Shown here piece by piece: positions 35,188 through 45,624 of a DNA stretch of 64,000 nt. Made by a program: the position numbers and the translations under genes. Below the pieces are notes generated by a model, which searched no databases, had not been told where the DNA came from, and saw only the letters and a list, made by a program, of their open reading frames with translations. Positions within the stretch are counted from its first letter, which is position 1, and every line of letters begins with the position of its first letter. The stretch is from Cladocopium goreaui (lineage: Eukaryota > Sar > Dinophyceae > Suessiales > Symbiodiniaceae), in contig CAMXCT020000525.1 of NCBI GenBank assembly GCA_947184155.2, forward strand, positions 176,927-240,926, given 5' to 3'.

Positions 35188-35776
35188 CTCGCATCACCTT
35201 AAGCTAACCCCAAGATCCCAGAGCTGTATTCCACGATGTTATATGATGTATATATTATAATGCTGTATGATGTTATATGATGTTCTATGACTAAATCTGC
35301 TGCTCTTGCAATCATGTTCCACCCCAATCAGACCTTCCTGGGACCAAATTGTCACAGCGAACTAATTAAACTTTAGCTGCCTGGCTGCCATTTTATGATT
35401 GGATGAACAAATTGTTAAGTTATGTTCAATTTAAACTCATATCTGCAGATGGTGAAATGGTCGACTGCCCTCAGGTTCTTACTGGGACATGGTCGTTTCA
35501 ACCTCGGAGCAATATTCATTTGTAAATGCACAACGATGTGTCAAAATTTGAAACCACACCCAGCAAACAAGATTATATACACAATCAGCAATTACCAAAT
35601 TTCACTTTCGTTGTCAAATGTTACAAACTTACAAAGCCACGTCAATAATTCAGAGACAAATCCAACCATCAATCCATATCATTCGATATCAATCTAACTC
35701 CAAGCTCATCAATCATCAATCATCATCAATCCCGCGGATTTCTCACCAATCCAATCTCTGAGACATCTCCCATGTC

Positions 35777-35908
35777 CCATGGCTTCGCCTTGGCTTCGCC
35801 TTGGCCCTTTTTTTGGCAGGGCACAAAGGCCCAGCAGGTGTTGGACAAATTTTGCTCTGTGAAGTCCTGGATCTGCACCACGGCTTCCCGGGCGATGGCC
35901 ATCAACAC
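35777..35908 (-). CDS. FASTK/OPR-like repeat exon
   Basis: After AG at 35910-35909 the frame reads VLMAIAREAVVQIQDFTEQN, then LSNTCWAFVPCQKKG. Core: FTEQNLSNTCWAF. Two GC donors in GCCAAGGCGAAG near 35777 could end it. GC-rich codons contrast with the AT-rich intron. Confidence 0.65.
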
Positions 35909-37043
35909 CTACGGCCACCGTTTTGACCAAGGTTATCTGGTTGGTGGTTGACCTACCCCTCTGAATATGAGTTTGTCAGTTGGGATGATGACATTCCCAA
36001 GATATGGAAAAAACAAATGTTCCCAACCACCAACCAGACTGCTATTAAATCCAACAACTTAATATCTGTTCTTTGATCAACGTTATTGTGATTTAATGAC
36101 GGTTTAAGTTCAGTACAGTCTAATAGCATCTAAATGTTGGGATATTTCACCATGAAGAGGTTTTATGCAAATGCCCTTGGATATGATGTTTGGGAATTTG
36201 GACCCATAGGAAAACATGAATGGAGAACATAAGAATGGAGTTGTTGGGTCAAAGGTGATGTTCCGACTGGAGAGGGTCAATTTTCAAGTTTGTGGGCCCT
36301 CCATTAAGGTCAAAAGGCAAGTGTTCAGGGTTTCAACCATGGTACTCTTTTGTGCACCGACCCAAGATTCCAACAGTGAACAGAATGAATAACACAGCGG
36401 GGCGGTGCAAAAGTAAATCTAAGCTTCAACAGCAACACTGAAGCCACTGCTCCACTCTCTCAGATGTCATGTCCATTTTAGGCACTGAATCCCGTTTTGT
36501 TCGTAAGTGATAGTTATAGTCGTTCAAGGGGGAATTTCAACAGGGGCAAGGATTTGGGATTGAACTTGCCAAATGTTGTGATTTCACGAGATGTTTCACC
36601 AGCACGTGGGAGAACGTCCCCAATAAACATTTTTTTGGAACCCAATAGAAGTGACAGCATCTTCCATGGAATTTCATCTTGATGATTTAATGTGAACCCC
36701 AAGGTTTCTGGCATTTGATTGTGAACCCCAAGTTTTTGTTTTCCCCTCCGGTTTCTTTTCGTGGCCAATCTTAGATACTCTGCAAGAATAAATGCTGAGC
36801 GGCTTGGTACACAAAGCTACCCCATCCAATTGATTTAGGCCTGTAATCCCAGCATATCCCAGTATCATGTCCCATATTTCAGCCAAATTTTAGTCCAATT
36901 CCGATGTTTCCTGCTGGTAAAATCCATTAAAATCCACCATGTTTGGCGGCTAACTCCTCATGTCATTTGGGGTCAAAATCCTCAATGTGTCATGAGTTTT
37001 CATGAATTTTCCCCCAGGTTTTCCTTGGGTCCCTTTGCCCCAC

Positions 37044-37175
37044 CGAGTCGAACTTCCGCAGGTCCAAAGTGGCGAAGGCCCAGGCCAGGTTCGATAGGTC
37101 CCGCGCACGCGCGCCCGAGAGCAAGGGCGGGGCAATGGAGGCGACGATGCGCAGCAAACGGCCGGGAGTGGAGTC
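37044..37175 (-). CDS. FASTK/OPR-like repeat exon
   Basis: This 132-nt exon lies between AG (37177-37176) and GT (37043-37042). It encodes exactly 44 codons: DSTPGRLLRIVASIAPPLLS, then GARARDLSNLAWAFATLDLR. DLSNLAWAFATL is the best copy of the repeat in the window. Repeats of this kind (a paired-helix unit of about 38 residues with an N-x-x-W-A-[FL]-A-x-L core) occur in FASTK-family and octotricopeptide-like proteins, which bind organellar RNA. The function of this member is inferred from the family only. Confidence 0.7.
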
Positions 37176-37825
37176 CTCGGGCACCACGCTGTGCCACGGT
37201 GCCACGGTGGATGTGGCAGCCTCCAATGTCCACCACATCCACATTGACCCGGGGTTCCAGATTTCCTCTTCAATTCTAGGATCAAATGTATTATTACTAT
37301 TATGATGATTATCATCACCATTATTATTATATGTTTATATGTGTGTATATATGTGTGTGTAATATTAAAACATATTTATAACAGAATGGTCTTCATGATG
37401 CTTGATGATGCTTGAAACATATTAAATAATGTGCATGAAATATAGTATCTGAAATGTATCTGACGATGTGAATTTAGTACTCTGATTTAGTAATCTACAT
37501 TACCTGATGGACATCATCTAAACATAATAATGGTACTTTGACTTTGATAGGGGTAATAATTCAATATACTGTATGACAACTAATATGACATAATACTAAC
37601 ATGATGATAATTTAATAATGTCATTATCAGGGTATAACTGGTAATACAAATGGATAATGGCAATCCAAACAAAAAATAAAAAAGCAATACAGTAAATCCT
37701 ACTGAAGTAGGAACTAAAATATAGTGAAAATAATATCACCACCCAAACCTCATTAGCATTGGTGCTGATCCATTCTCCGACGCACACATAGACTTACTCC
37801 CTTTCAAAGCCCATGCATTGGCCAT

Positions 37826-37903
37826 GTGTCTTTCCATTGCAAACGTGCCAAAGCAGTAGTGATGCTTGCCAAATGCCTCACAGTTGATGCACAGGGCAAC
37901 GTG
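37826..37903 (-). CDS. FASTK/OPR-like repeat exon
   Basis: With two bases carried over from exon 38106-38253, the frame after AG at 37905-37904 reads (S)TLPCASTVRHLASITTALAR then LQWKD. HLASITTALARLQ is a repeat-like helix, and the incoming phase fits. The donor is uncertain. A second frame reading CINCEAFGKHHYCFG is also open but does not join in phase. Confidence 0.45.
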
Positions 37904-38105
37904 CTGGCAACTCCAACAATAGACCACTCCTAAACTGTGGCTTAATGCTTGGGCAAAGTCCTAATGGGGATGGTTTAATTGAGTTCACCACATTACAAAT
38001 CCATCTATTATGGAGTTATAATATGTTTCTATCCACTATTATCCCACATGAATCATTATGAATCCATAATGTCCCATTAGCATCCTACATCCAGAGATCT
38101 CCCAC

Positions 38106-38253
38106 CTTGCATGGACAATCTCAGGGCCCACCATCTCAGCGGCACCGGGAGTACCAGCATAGGATAGCCAGCTTTCGATGCGGTACAAGATTTCCAGCAC
38201 CCGGGGGTCATGATGCAACTTCCTCAGCGTGGAATTTGAGATGTTGAAACCTT
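38106..38253 (-). CDS. repeat-protein gene exon
   Basis: Between AG (38255-38254) and GT (38105-38104) the frame reads EGFNISNSTLRKLHHDPRVL, then EILYRIESWLSYAGTPGAAE and GPEIVHA. Its first codon is completed by the last G of the upstream exon. The helical D-P-R-V-L-E-I-L-Y-R-I-E pattern is repeat-like. Confidence 0.6.
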
Positions 38254-38450
38254 CTGGGGTTTCAAATTGTTGCGCTTGAAAGAACGGGAATCCATTTCAC
38301 CAAGGTTTTTCTATGAACAAAAAGGTCAACTTACATCTGAACAAAAGGATGAAGACTCCACTTATTTGGTCATCGGGGATCATGTTATCATATCTTCTTC
38401 CATTCTGGTTGACACATACGAAACCACCAATCAGTTAAGGCTCGAAGCGC

Positions 38451-38525
38451 CTTTGAGGCGAGAGAGCCGGTTGAGCACAGTGATGGTGTTCAGCATGTCC
38501 ATCCCTGCGCTGCAGGAGATGAAGT
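38451..38525 (-). CDS. repeat-protein gene exon
   Basis: After AG at 38527-38526 the frame reads DFISCSAGMDMLNTITVLNR, then LSRLKG, ending in phase 1 before a GC donor. Its phases match the exons on both sides (39468-39576 and 38106-38253), which supports one continuous message. Confidence 0.6.
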
Positions 38526-39467
38526 CTGGAAGGGAACGATGGAACAATTGCTGGTTTAGTGGGAAATTTAATTGGGTATCTTAGGTGATTAATAAAGGGA
38601 TATGATATATATACTGTATATATATATATACACATTATATAAATAATCATCAATATTGATCATATGGGTGTCTCTGGAAAAAAAAACGTTGGTATATCCC
38701 AATGTATGGCAATTTTGATGTGACCAACATTGATGAACCATGAAATGTTTGGGTACCTGATGTTCAATCAAAGGGACTTGAACATGTTGAAAAGTCTTCT
38801 TTAATTATTCTTTATCAAAACGGGATGAATATCCCAAACGCCAGGGATTCCTCGGGAAGTGCGTTGAAGCACTCTTGTTCATTTTCCAACATTCCTCAGG
38901 CTTGAGCTGTGCTAGCTTCTGACGAATACACATGCCAACACTGCACACGCACAAGCGCAAACCCTGCCAATCACGAGATATGAATGTCTACCCCTTACAC
39001 ACCATACCCCAATATCATATGACACCATTGCATTCTTGGTGGTTACGCCATCTGGAGCCCTGCAGTCACAAGTGGTTGCTTGAGTAATTATATGGTTGGC
39101 TTATGGTGCCATTAGGATTCCCTTTTTCATATCATCAAATCAAGTCTGACCAAATGATTGTATATATATATTTTAATTATATACATACAAATAGTATTAA
39201 TTCACCAACCTAAGGGAAAACAACTATTTGGGGTTGATTCCTCCAATCCTGATCATCATTTAAATCATTCTGCTGACGGCCTGCGATGTTATCAAACAAA
39301 TCGTACAAGAAACAATCCAGTGCGTGGCAACCTCAACTAAATAGTAAGTAACATAACATGTAATAAATACAAACATATATAAATCTAAATACCTCAACTT
39401 TATGGTAAAACTATGTAAAACCCATCCACATTTCTGCCACCGAAATCCATCCATTTTTTGGGACGTC

Positions 39468-39576
39468 CTGTGAGCATCTCATCGGCCGTGCTCAGCAGTT
39501 CCTCGACATCCTCCATCTGCACCAAGCGTTTGTTCAAGGCGGCGTGCCAGGAACTCTTGTGCCGCCTCTCCTGACG
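39468..39576 (-). CDS. repeat-protein gene, most upstream exon seen
   Basis: After AG at 39578-39577 the frame reads RQERRHKSSWHAALNKRLVQ, then MEDVEELLSTADEMLT plus one G, before a GA donor. It joins the next exon as ML-T-D-FISC. Upstream exons must lie beyond the retrotransposon or are missing: the large copia element begins 100 bp upstream, so it sits in this gene's intron or 5' flank. Confidence 0.55.
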
Positions 39577-39634
39577 CTTCGCGAGTGATGGAGAGAAAAA
39601 AGTGGTGTTTGTCACATAATGAGGATAGAACTGT

Positions 39635-39675
<41 letters not shown>
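39635..39675 (+). repeat. GATA microsatellite, left flank of insertion
   Basis: About ten TAGA units run directly into the LTR. The last five bases, TAGAT (39671-39675), match the first five after the other LTR and could be the target-site duplication. The simple repeat makes the exact duplication ambiguous. Confidence 0.9.
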
Positions 39676-39903
39676 TGTGAATCGGAGGTTATCTCCCCGA
39701 TTATGTACTGATGTTTGGTCTTGAAGTAGTTGTCTTCAGTGATGACGGCACACGAGTCGCGGCTTCAGCATAGCGATACTTTCTTCCGGTGTTGCAGTGG
39801 TCTTGAGCCAAAGGGGCAAGTTGACGCACCCCTTGGCGTTGGATCCTTGAGGGCTGCATTATGTGTGAGTGTACAGTGTTCCGTAGCCTACACTCTATTC
39901 GCA
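39676..39903 (-). repeat. 3' LTR of the giant copia element
   Basis: 228 bp, TG...CA, in the same orientation as the copy at 58827-59055. By eye about three-quarters of positions agree. Conserved blocks are the outer 31 bp (containing the inverted pair AATCGG...CCGATT), CTTGAGCCAAAGG, GCACCCCTTGGCG and TCCGTAGCCTACACTC. Confidence 0.9.
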
Positions 39904-39911
39904 CCCCCCAC
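39904..39911 (-). promoter_or_regulatory. polypurine tract
   Basis: On the sense strand GTGGGGGG directly precedes the TG that opens the 3' LTR. A purine run in this position primes plus-strand DNA synthesis in LTR retrotransposons. A short hairpin (GGCC...GGCC, 39917-39933) lies just upstream. Confidence 0.75.
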
Positions 39912-40421
39912 GCATGGCCAACTTTGTCGGCCACGCGCAAAGGAGTGTCCCTTGAATTGATCCACTAAATCTGCAGCTGTTCATTTGTTGAATTATGGAG
40001 AGCTAAAGTCCGTTCAGAACTTCAATTCTACATGGCGGCTTGCTACGATCTCTACCAAAAGAAAAAGGTTCTGTTCACGTGCATGTCGACACGACGTAGT
40101 CGGTGTCAAGCAATGAGGTTCATCCGATGTGGCGTAGCCAGCATGGAGTCCCACTCAAGCATGTGAATTAAAATCAAAACGCAAAGATGACTATGGAACT
40201 AGAAGTTTACCTTCCCGTTCCTTCGTCGGTTGAGATGTAGACCGCTGTAGAAACTCAGCGTATCGTGCAATGATGTTCAAAAAAAAATGTGGTTCTAAAT
40301 TAGCCGGCTCAGAGTCCTCTCAGAAATCATTCAAAATGAAGTAGAGATGAATCTCGAGCATTGATTGCTGCCTCGCTTCGCCAGGTTCAATCAGGACCTA
40401 TGCAGAGGTCATATCGATTTA
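39912..40421 (-). other. 3' untranslated region of the element
   Basis: About 510 bp between the last stop codon and the polypurine tract, with no protein-like frame on the sense strand. Nothing further recognised. Confidence 0.55.
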
Positions 40422-40590
40422 TCATCTATATCCCCATCCATAGTATCCATGTTGGTTCCAGTCGCCACCACGGTGCGAATAAGATCTTCCACCTTTCCCT
40501 TTGTCTTTTCCACCTTTCTGTGGCGGGGTTACTGGAGCTTGTTTTGGCGGAGGAGCGGCTTCGACGGTTCTCCATGGTGCTGATGATGAT
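40422..40590 (-). CDS. Gly/Lys-rich C-terminal tail of the element's last module
   Basis: In the -1 frame relative to the long frame upstream, the sense strand reads APPPKQAPVTPPQKGGKDKG, then KGGRSYSHRGGDWNQHGYYG and a TGA at 40424-40422. The Gly, Lys, Arg and aromatic composition looks like an RNA-binding tail. The long frame instead ends early at 40529, so I take this as its displaced natural C-terminus. Confidence 0.6.
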
Positions 40591-43500
40591 GCTTTCGCTT
40601 TTGCACTCTGCCCAGTGCTGGTGCTGCCTTCGGGGCTGCTTTCGATTTGCCAGCGGCTGGGTTAGCATGTTCACGATCGGCAGGAACCGGGGTATCAGCA
40701 ATCGCAAGTAAGTGGGCTTCTGTCATGTGGATGCCCCATCTTGGTCGTTGATCATCCCGCTGCTTGATGTGGTTGTAGTCATTGATTGCATCATACAGCT
40801 TCTGGAGTAGAGGTCGCGGCAATTGTCGGCCATTTTGAAGGATCAGATGCAAAACTGAAATTCTTCGAAGTGCAGGTCGAAGAGCACACACAATGTCAAC
40901 TGGGTTCAGTGTGATCGTGTCTTGAAAGTCGACGTTCCTGAAGAAATAAACAGCATTCACTCTGTATGCACCTGCAATGATTCTTCTGACCAGGACATCT
41001 TGTCGGTCAAGGGCTTCGCGGGCGGCTGTGGTCTTTCTCATCTCATCCCTTGTTGAGTCATGTTTCGACAGTTTCTCCATCTCTTCATCGAAGAAGATAT
41101 TTTGCAAGTCTTCATATGTGTAACCGCATTCAAGGGTATACACGAGAAGTCGTTTGAGTACCACCGCCCCATAGTATGCATTGACGAATCCCTCTTCCCC
41201 GATGTCGTCCTTTTGTTGTGGTCGGCCGATTTCCTGGTAGAGCTCTTTCATCTGTTGTGCAGTTGGTTCGATGAGTTCACCATTTTCATCCTCACCTAGG
41301 TATGGCACTCTTGAATCCAAGTCCATCCTAAATTTTCGGTTCTGTTGAAAGTGTTTCCATGCCGTCTCGATGTCTCCACAGAAGTTCCGTTGGAATAGTC
41401 TGTAGATCCTGACGATATGCAACCCAATCTGTAACAGGAGGATTTTGATGAGCTCCGGCTGAGCATCTCCAATTGTACAAGGCTCGATTGGTAGGACCTT
41501 TGATCCAAACTCAATCCTCTTCATCCACTTGGGGTGCTCGATCACTGCATCATGAGCTTCTCCAGCCTCGTACTCCTCGATGTTGATTTCATCGACCTCT
41601 ATTTCTTCATCGTCGTTCTCATCAGTTTGTTTTCCTTCCTCATTGAGAAATTTATCGACCTCATCTTGCTCTCTGAAGTCTCTTCTCTCATCATTGATGT
41701 CGCCCTTCTTCGAGGCTTGATCATCATTTTCTTCTTCTGGTTGAGGTTCTTGTTCTGGACTCTTCATGGTGACGTCATCATCATCTTGCATCAGCTCGTC
41801 GTCATCATCTTCACCTGTCAAATCGATCTTCACTTCTTCCCATGCTTTCTTGACATGGTCTTTGAGATCTTCTTCTCGAGGACGTGATTCGGCACTTGGT
41901 ACAGTAGCCACGGTGATCTTGATTCGCTTCCTCCATCCATGACTTACCAAAAATCCTTTGCACATCACACAAATCGATAATGGTGCAGGGGTCTCCATCA
42001 GACATGCGGGGCATAGTCGATGGTCCTCCTTGCTAGGATGATGAGTGACTGCTAACAATGATATTGCATCATTCCAATCCGGATGTCCAGGGAACAATCT
42101 GTGAGCATGACTGAAGTGACCGGTCTTGATATCGACAAGCTTTCGAAGTTCGTTCAGATCGGGTGATGATTCATCAGGCACAATGTTCCCAATGAGTTTG
42201 TCAAATCGTTCAATGGTGGCCACCCTCCTTGCTCCTTGCACAGAAAGTACAAGTTGATCTTTTCCCTTTGTGATCATAAGACGGTAGTAGTCCTTTTCCT
42301 TCCAATCATAGTACCAAACTGCATCGAATGATTCGAATGGAATTGTTTCTTGGACCAAAATGTGTCCGTCTGCTGACAATCGAGGGGAGAACTTGGCGAT
42401 GGAATCGTACGTGATGTAGATGTAGACAAGATCAGTTTGTTCAATCTTTCTGAACCTCAGCACCGTCTGACTTCGCACGTCCCACGGTGCGAATGGCACG
42501 AAGAACGTATTGATGCGGTCGCCTCCTCCTCCGGGACGTAGTCCTTCTCTGAAGATTTGAGCGATGTTGTCAAAAGTGGTGCAGTGAAATCCTCCTCCAA
42601 GAGTGTATCCGACTCCAGGGTTCATCTGATAGGAAGTCTTCTTGTCTTCGATGTGCACACCGCCTTGAACTCTTGAATGTGCCATAGGGGCACGGATTGC
42701 CACCGGCCATAGCCAAATCTCTCGTTCTGCTGTGCCGATCTCCAACCTCAGTGTGTGTCGTTCAAGTCTCGAGGTCAATCCATCATTGAAGTTGTTCATG
42801 ACGTATTCCAGCTCACCTTTTGTGACCTTGAGTCCTAGCACTTGGGCTCGGATCCTTTTCGTTTGCTTGTACTCAGTGAAGATCACTCTCTGGAAATTGT
42901 TCCACCTCTCAACAAGTATTGGGTAGTTGACGCGGGTCGTTCCAGCCAATGTATGTTGATCTCTCCAAATGTTGTCGTACTTCAAGATCGACTCGACATT
43001 GACCCAACCTGCTTCATCGCATGGTAGTCCACGGTGATTTCGATTGTCCTTGACGCAACCCACGGAGTGGCGTAGCGCTGCATTGAATCTTTTCGACAAT
43101 TCGACTATCCATTGCGGATTTTCCCACTTGTTGCCCATCCACTCATTCTCGCCATATCGATGCACATTACTCCATCCATATCCAAGATATTCTTCTCCAT
43201 TGATGCGAGCAAGTTGCAGTGTGCCGATATTATGGCCATGTGTAAATGGTTGGATGTACCTGAAATTCCAGTTGTCTCCATACTGTTTTCTTTCTTCAGT
43301 AAGCCATTTCACATATGCATCATGGTCTTTGGGGTTCCAAGCGTTCAGCTCCTCAATGGTCGGCAAAACAGGCGGGGATTCCTCAGCCGCACGTTCAATC
43401 AGCACATCAAGCTCATGACGATTCTTCACACCTCGGCTAATTGGGTTGACTTCGACGCCATTCACTAAGTACTGTCCTCCTTCTTCACGATCACCAATGT

Positions 43501-43753
43501 CGTACATAAAGGCTGACTGACTGTAGAAGCATTTGGTCACTTCTTCTTTCTCAGTGAATCTGGTTCTTCCCCAACGTTTTCCTCTTGGCATGACGTTCTT
43601 CGGGAGCTTGTCTTTTCTGCCTCTTGTCGCAGCTTTGGATCTTTCCGAAGACGATGGGGATTTGGACTTCTGGTCCATGATCAATCTCATGCGCCATAGG
43701 GTGTTCTTCATGTTCTCGTCATCTGGTGTGGTACATTCATCAATGTCATGCAT
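40529..43753 (-). CDS. element ORF with Tpt1/KptA-like 2'-phosphotransferase domain
   Basis: 1,074 codons from an ATG at 43753, though the same frame is open upstream to about 43816 and there supplies a zinc knuckle. Residues about 215-480 follow the Tpt1/KptA layout. The N-terminal part has LSKRFNAALRH and GWVNVESIL; the C-terminal part has IRAPMAHS, GFHCTTFDNIAQIFREGLRP and ADGHILVQETIPFESFD. In Tpt1 these match the LRH arginine, the RAxxGHS block, the HGT block and the following strand; here HGT has become HCT. Tpt1 removes an internal RNA 2'-phosphate by transfer to NAD. Residues about 590-620 hold a CPAC...CVMC zinc ribbon, followed by a long acidic stretch and a helical C-terminal part. 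The domain call rests on motif order, not on a search. Confidence 0.65.
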   Translation of the reverse strand: MHDIDECTTPDDENMKNTLWRMRLIMDQKSKSPSSSERSKAATRGRKDKLPKNVMPRGKRWGRTRFTEKEEVTKCFYSQSAFMYDIGDREEGGQYLVNGVEVNPISRGVKNRHELDVLIERAAEESPPVLPTIEELNAWNPKDHDAYVKWLTEERKQYGDNWNFRYIQPFTHGHNIGTLQLARINGEEYLGYGWSNVHRYGENEWMGNKWENPQWIVELSKRFNAALRHSVGCVKDNRNHRGLPCDEAGWVNVESILKYDNIWRDQHTLAGTTRVNYPILVERWNNFQRVIFTEYKQTKRIRAQVLGLKVTKGELEYVMNNFNDGLTSRLERHTLRLEIGTAEREIWLWPVAIRAPMAHSRVQGGVHIEDKKTSYQMNPGVGYTLGGGFHCTTFDNIAQIFREGLRPGGGGDRINTFFVPFAPWDVRSQTVLRFRKIEQTDLVYIYITYDSIAKFSPRLSADGHILVQETIPFESFDAVWYYDWKEKDYYRLMITKGKDQLVLSVQGARRVATIERFDKLIGNIVPDESSPDLNELRKLVDIKTGHFSHAHRLFPGHPDWNDAISLLAVTHHPSKEDHRLCPACLMETPAPLSICVMCKGFLVSHGWRKRIKITVATVPSAESRPREEDLKDHVKKAWEEVKIDLTGEDDDDELMQDDDDVTMKSPEQEPQPEEENDDQASKKGDINDERRDFREQDEVDKFLNEEGKQTDENDDEEIEVDEINIEEYEAGEAHDAVIEHPKWMKRIEFGSKVLPIEPCTIGDAQPELIKILLLQIGLHIVRIYRLFQRNFCGDIETAWKHFQQNRKFRMDLDSRVPYLGEDENGELIEPTAQQMKELYQEIGRPQQKDDIGEEGFVNAYYGAVVLKRLLVYTLECGYTYEDLQNIFFDEEMEKLSKHDSTRDEMRKTTAAREALDRQDVLVRRIIAGAYRVNAVYFFRNVDFQDTITLNPVDIVCALRPALRRISVLHLILQNGRQLPRPLLQKLYDAINDYNHIKQRDDQRPRWGIHMTEAHLLAIADTPVPADREHANPAAGKSKAAPKAAPALGRVQKRKHHHQHHGEPSKPLLRQNKLQ

Positions 43754-43770
43754 TCCACCACAAATGAAAC
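43735..43770 (-). other. zinc-knuckle-like motif across an ORF junction
   Basis: The frame continuous with the downstream ORF reads SSVQYCFICGGMHDIDEC, a C-x2-C-x3-H-x4-C pattern one residue shorter than the retroviral C-x2-C-x4-H-x4-C knuckle. It lies upstream of and across the ATG at 43753, showing that translation normally comes from further upstream. Confidence 0.6.
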
Positions 43771-43797
43771 AATATTGAACACTTGATGCGTCAGCAA

Positions 43798-45624
43798 TCA
43801 GCTTCTCAAGTTGTCACGGATGTTCCGCACCTCAGTTCGGCGCTTCTTCGCTTCCGAAGGTTGGCCCCCCATGTCCTCTTCTTCCTCCTCAATTTCGATG
43901 TCACCAGCTCCGGCATCAGTTTCTCCTGAAGTCTGTTCTGCTCGAGGGCCCCGCGCCGTAGGCGTCGTGGTCTCCTCTTCAGGCTCACCAACTTCATCCT
44001 CCTCCTCATCGCTTGATGAGACTTCAATCATTTCAGGATGGTCATCGTAGTTGGCTTCCGGGAGCATCGGCATTCTGGTGATCTTCTTCTGCAGGAGTAG
44101 GTCAAAGATTCCCGCTTCTTTCAAGACTGTTGTCACCATATTGTTCTCGACCGGTGGGATGTATGCTTTCCTGGATCGGTTTCGCTTCGTGTTGATGGTG
44201 TCGGTAGGTCGACATGAACTGCTGAAGAGCCAGAATGATTCTTCCAATCCTGCGAGGCAACTGTCAAGGTTTGCCCCCCATCCACCAAACATAGTAGGGA
44301 ATTGAATACCCAGGTCAAGCATCCCAAGCCAGAATTCGAAAATGTCGCCGACATACTCAGCTGTCGCGGTTGGATTGAGCATGGATTCGATCTCCTCCTT
44401 GGTCAATACGGTCTTCATGTAGTCATGATAAGCGACGTTTCCACCATCCCAAAGCAGTCTGTAAAACCATCGAATTCGGTGTGATCCACCTCCGCAGTCC
44501 TCTGTACGAGTTTCACGTTGCACAGTGAATTGGGGCAACAGGTCTCGTCTGCATTTTCCCTTCACCATGTATGCGGGCATGCGGATGGCACCTCGATGTG
44601 ATACCTGTTTGAGAACATCGCTTGTCGTCCTGTATCCTGAGAGCATTGCAAGTGTTGCAGTAACCAAAAATCCACGGAGCTCCTTTTCGGCTTCCATTTC
44701 TCTCCAGTCAACGCACTCGTTGTAGATGTTGAGCAATCTTGCAGCTACTCTTGCATCCTGTGAAAATTCATCCATCCCAATGTCTTCAGTTCCGTAGATT
44801 GCCGCTCTTGTCCAATTGCTTGCGCAGTTCAGACATCTTGTGCGGTTCTCAGTGCAGGTATTCAATCTCGAATCATTTTGATGAAATCCTTTGCGCACAT
44901 CGCACATCAATTCGGAATCTTCGGTCACCTCAACCCAATGCTCATCCACATCTGTCAGGGGCTCCGGGGTGAATACTCCTCGTCGGATGTCTGACCATGC
45001 TTTTCTCTGGACCGAATCTTTCATGTGCTTCATCCCTCCGATGATGTTTGCCGATCCAGCTTGAGCATCTGTGATTTCTCCAGCACGAATGCTGGGAACA
45101 ACTCGTGGATGTTCTGTGCATCGTTTGATGGTTTCAATGTCAAATCCGGTGTTCTTCACATGGACGCAATCTTCATTCAGGTCATGGACTGTATCATGAT
45201 CCATAGCACAATGTAAGAAGACCTTCTGTCGCATCAGTGACTTTTCAAGCATAGCCCAAATGACTTCCTTGCCTTCACCTTCTTTCCAATAGAAAGGCTC
45301 ACGTCCACAAGCATATATCTGTTTCCAGAATCTTTCATTGGTGGAGTGAATGATGCCCTTTTCCCTCAAGATTCTTGCAAGCTCCTCGGCCATGGATACA
45401 ATCGAAGATTGGGACCCAAGAAACCGGGCGTCTTTCAGAATGTTGACGAAAATTGGAAGAGGTGCTGCTTGGCTGATATCTGTGATGATCTCCGCCAATT
45501 TGATGATGAAGTCTGCATTTGGCATCAGTATGCGATTTTGTCCTCTGAATAATGCTGCGAAAGAGATCCAAATGTGAACAGTGGCACTTGAGAACGTGTT
45601 GGCGTTGGTTCGTAGGAAAGTCAA
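43798..45624 (-). CDS. element ORF, unidentified 608-codon segment
   Basis: The frame opens at TTG, not ATG, and its upstream codons (ETGNEA) continue the previous segment, so it is the middle of a polyprotein. It has a mixed alpha/beta N-terminal part (FIIKLAEIITDISQAAPLPI, FVNILKDARFLGSQ) and a cysteine cluster (NTCTENRTRCLNCASNW). A helical region with WFYRLLWDGGNVAYHDYMK follows. The C-terminus is strongly acidic (SSSDEEEDEVGEPEEE) and ends with a basic patch KKRRTE. The N-terminal part might be an SGNH-like hydrolase fold, but I cannot show that. It ends by frameshift at about 43805. Confidence 0.6.
   Translation of the reverse strand: MTFLRTNANTFSSATVHIWISFAALFRGQNRILMPNADFIIKLAEIITDISQAAPLPIFVNILKDARFLGSQSSIVSMAEELARILREKGIIHSTNERFWKQIYACGREPFYWKEGEGKEVIWAMLEKSLMRQKVFLHCAMDHDTVHDLNEDCVHVKNTGFDIETIKRCTEHPRVVPSIRAGEITDAQAGSANIIGGMKHMKDSVQRKAWSDIRRGVFTPEPLTDVDEHWVEVTEDSELMCDVRKGFHQNDSRLNTCTENRTRCLNCASNWTRAAIYGTEDIGMDEFSQDARVAARLLNIYNECVDWREMEAEKELRGFLVTATLAMLSGYRTTSDVLKQVSHRGAIRMPAYMVKGKCRRDLLPQFTVQRETRTEDCGGGSHRIRWFYRLLWDGGNVAYHDYMKTVLTKEEIESMLNPTATAEYVGDIFEFWLGMLDLGIQFPTMFGGWGANLDSCLAGLEESFWLFSSSCRPTDTINTKRNRSRKAYIPPVENNMVTTVLKEAGIFDLLLQKKITRMPMLPEANYDDHPEMIEVSSSDEEEDEVGEPEEETTTPTARGPRAEQTSGETDAGAGDIEIEEEEEDMGGQPSEAKKRRTEVRNIRDNLRS

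Noticed and set aside
37736-37927. Cysteine/histidine-rich frame CINCEAFGKHHYCFG as a zinc finger
   Set aside because: It does not join in phase with the neighbouring exon, while another frame (VRHLASITTALARLQ) does and fits the repeat protein.
41060-41887. Plus-strand hydrophobic frames looking like membrane proteins
   Set aside because: Acidic and lysine-rich minus-strand codons give runs of Phe, Leu and Ser on the opposite strand; no gene is needed to explain them.
42732-43468. Plus-strand open frames opposite the element's coding region
   Set aside because: They mirror the minus-strand polyprotein codons and contain no recognisable motif.
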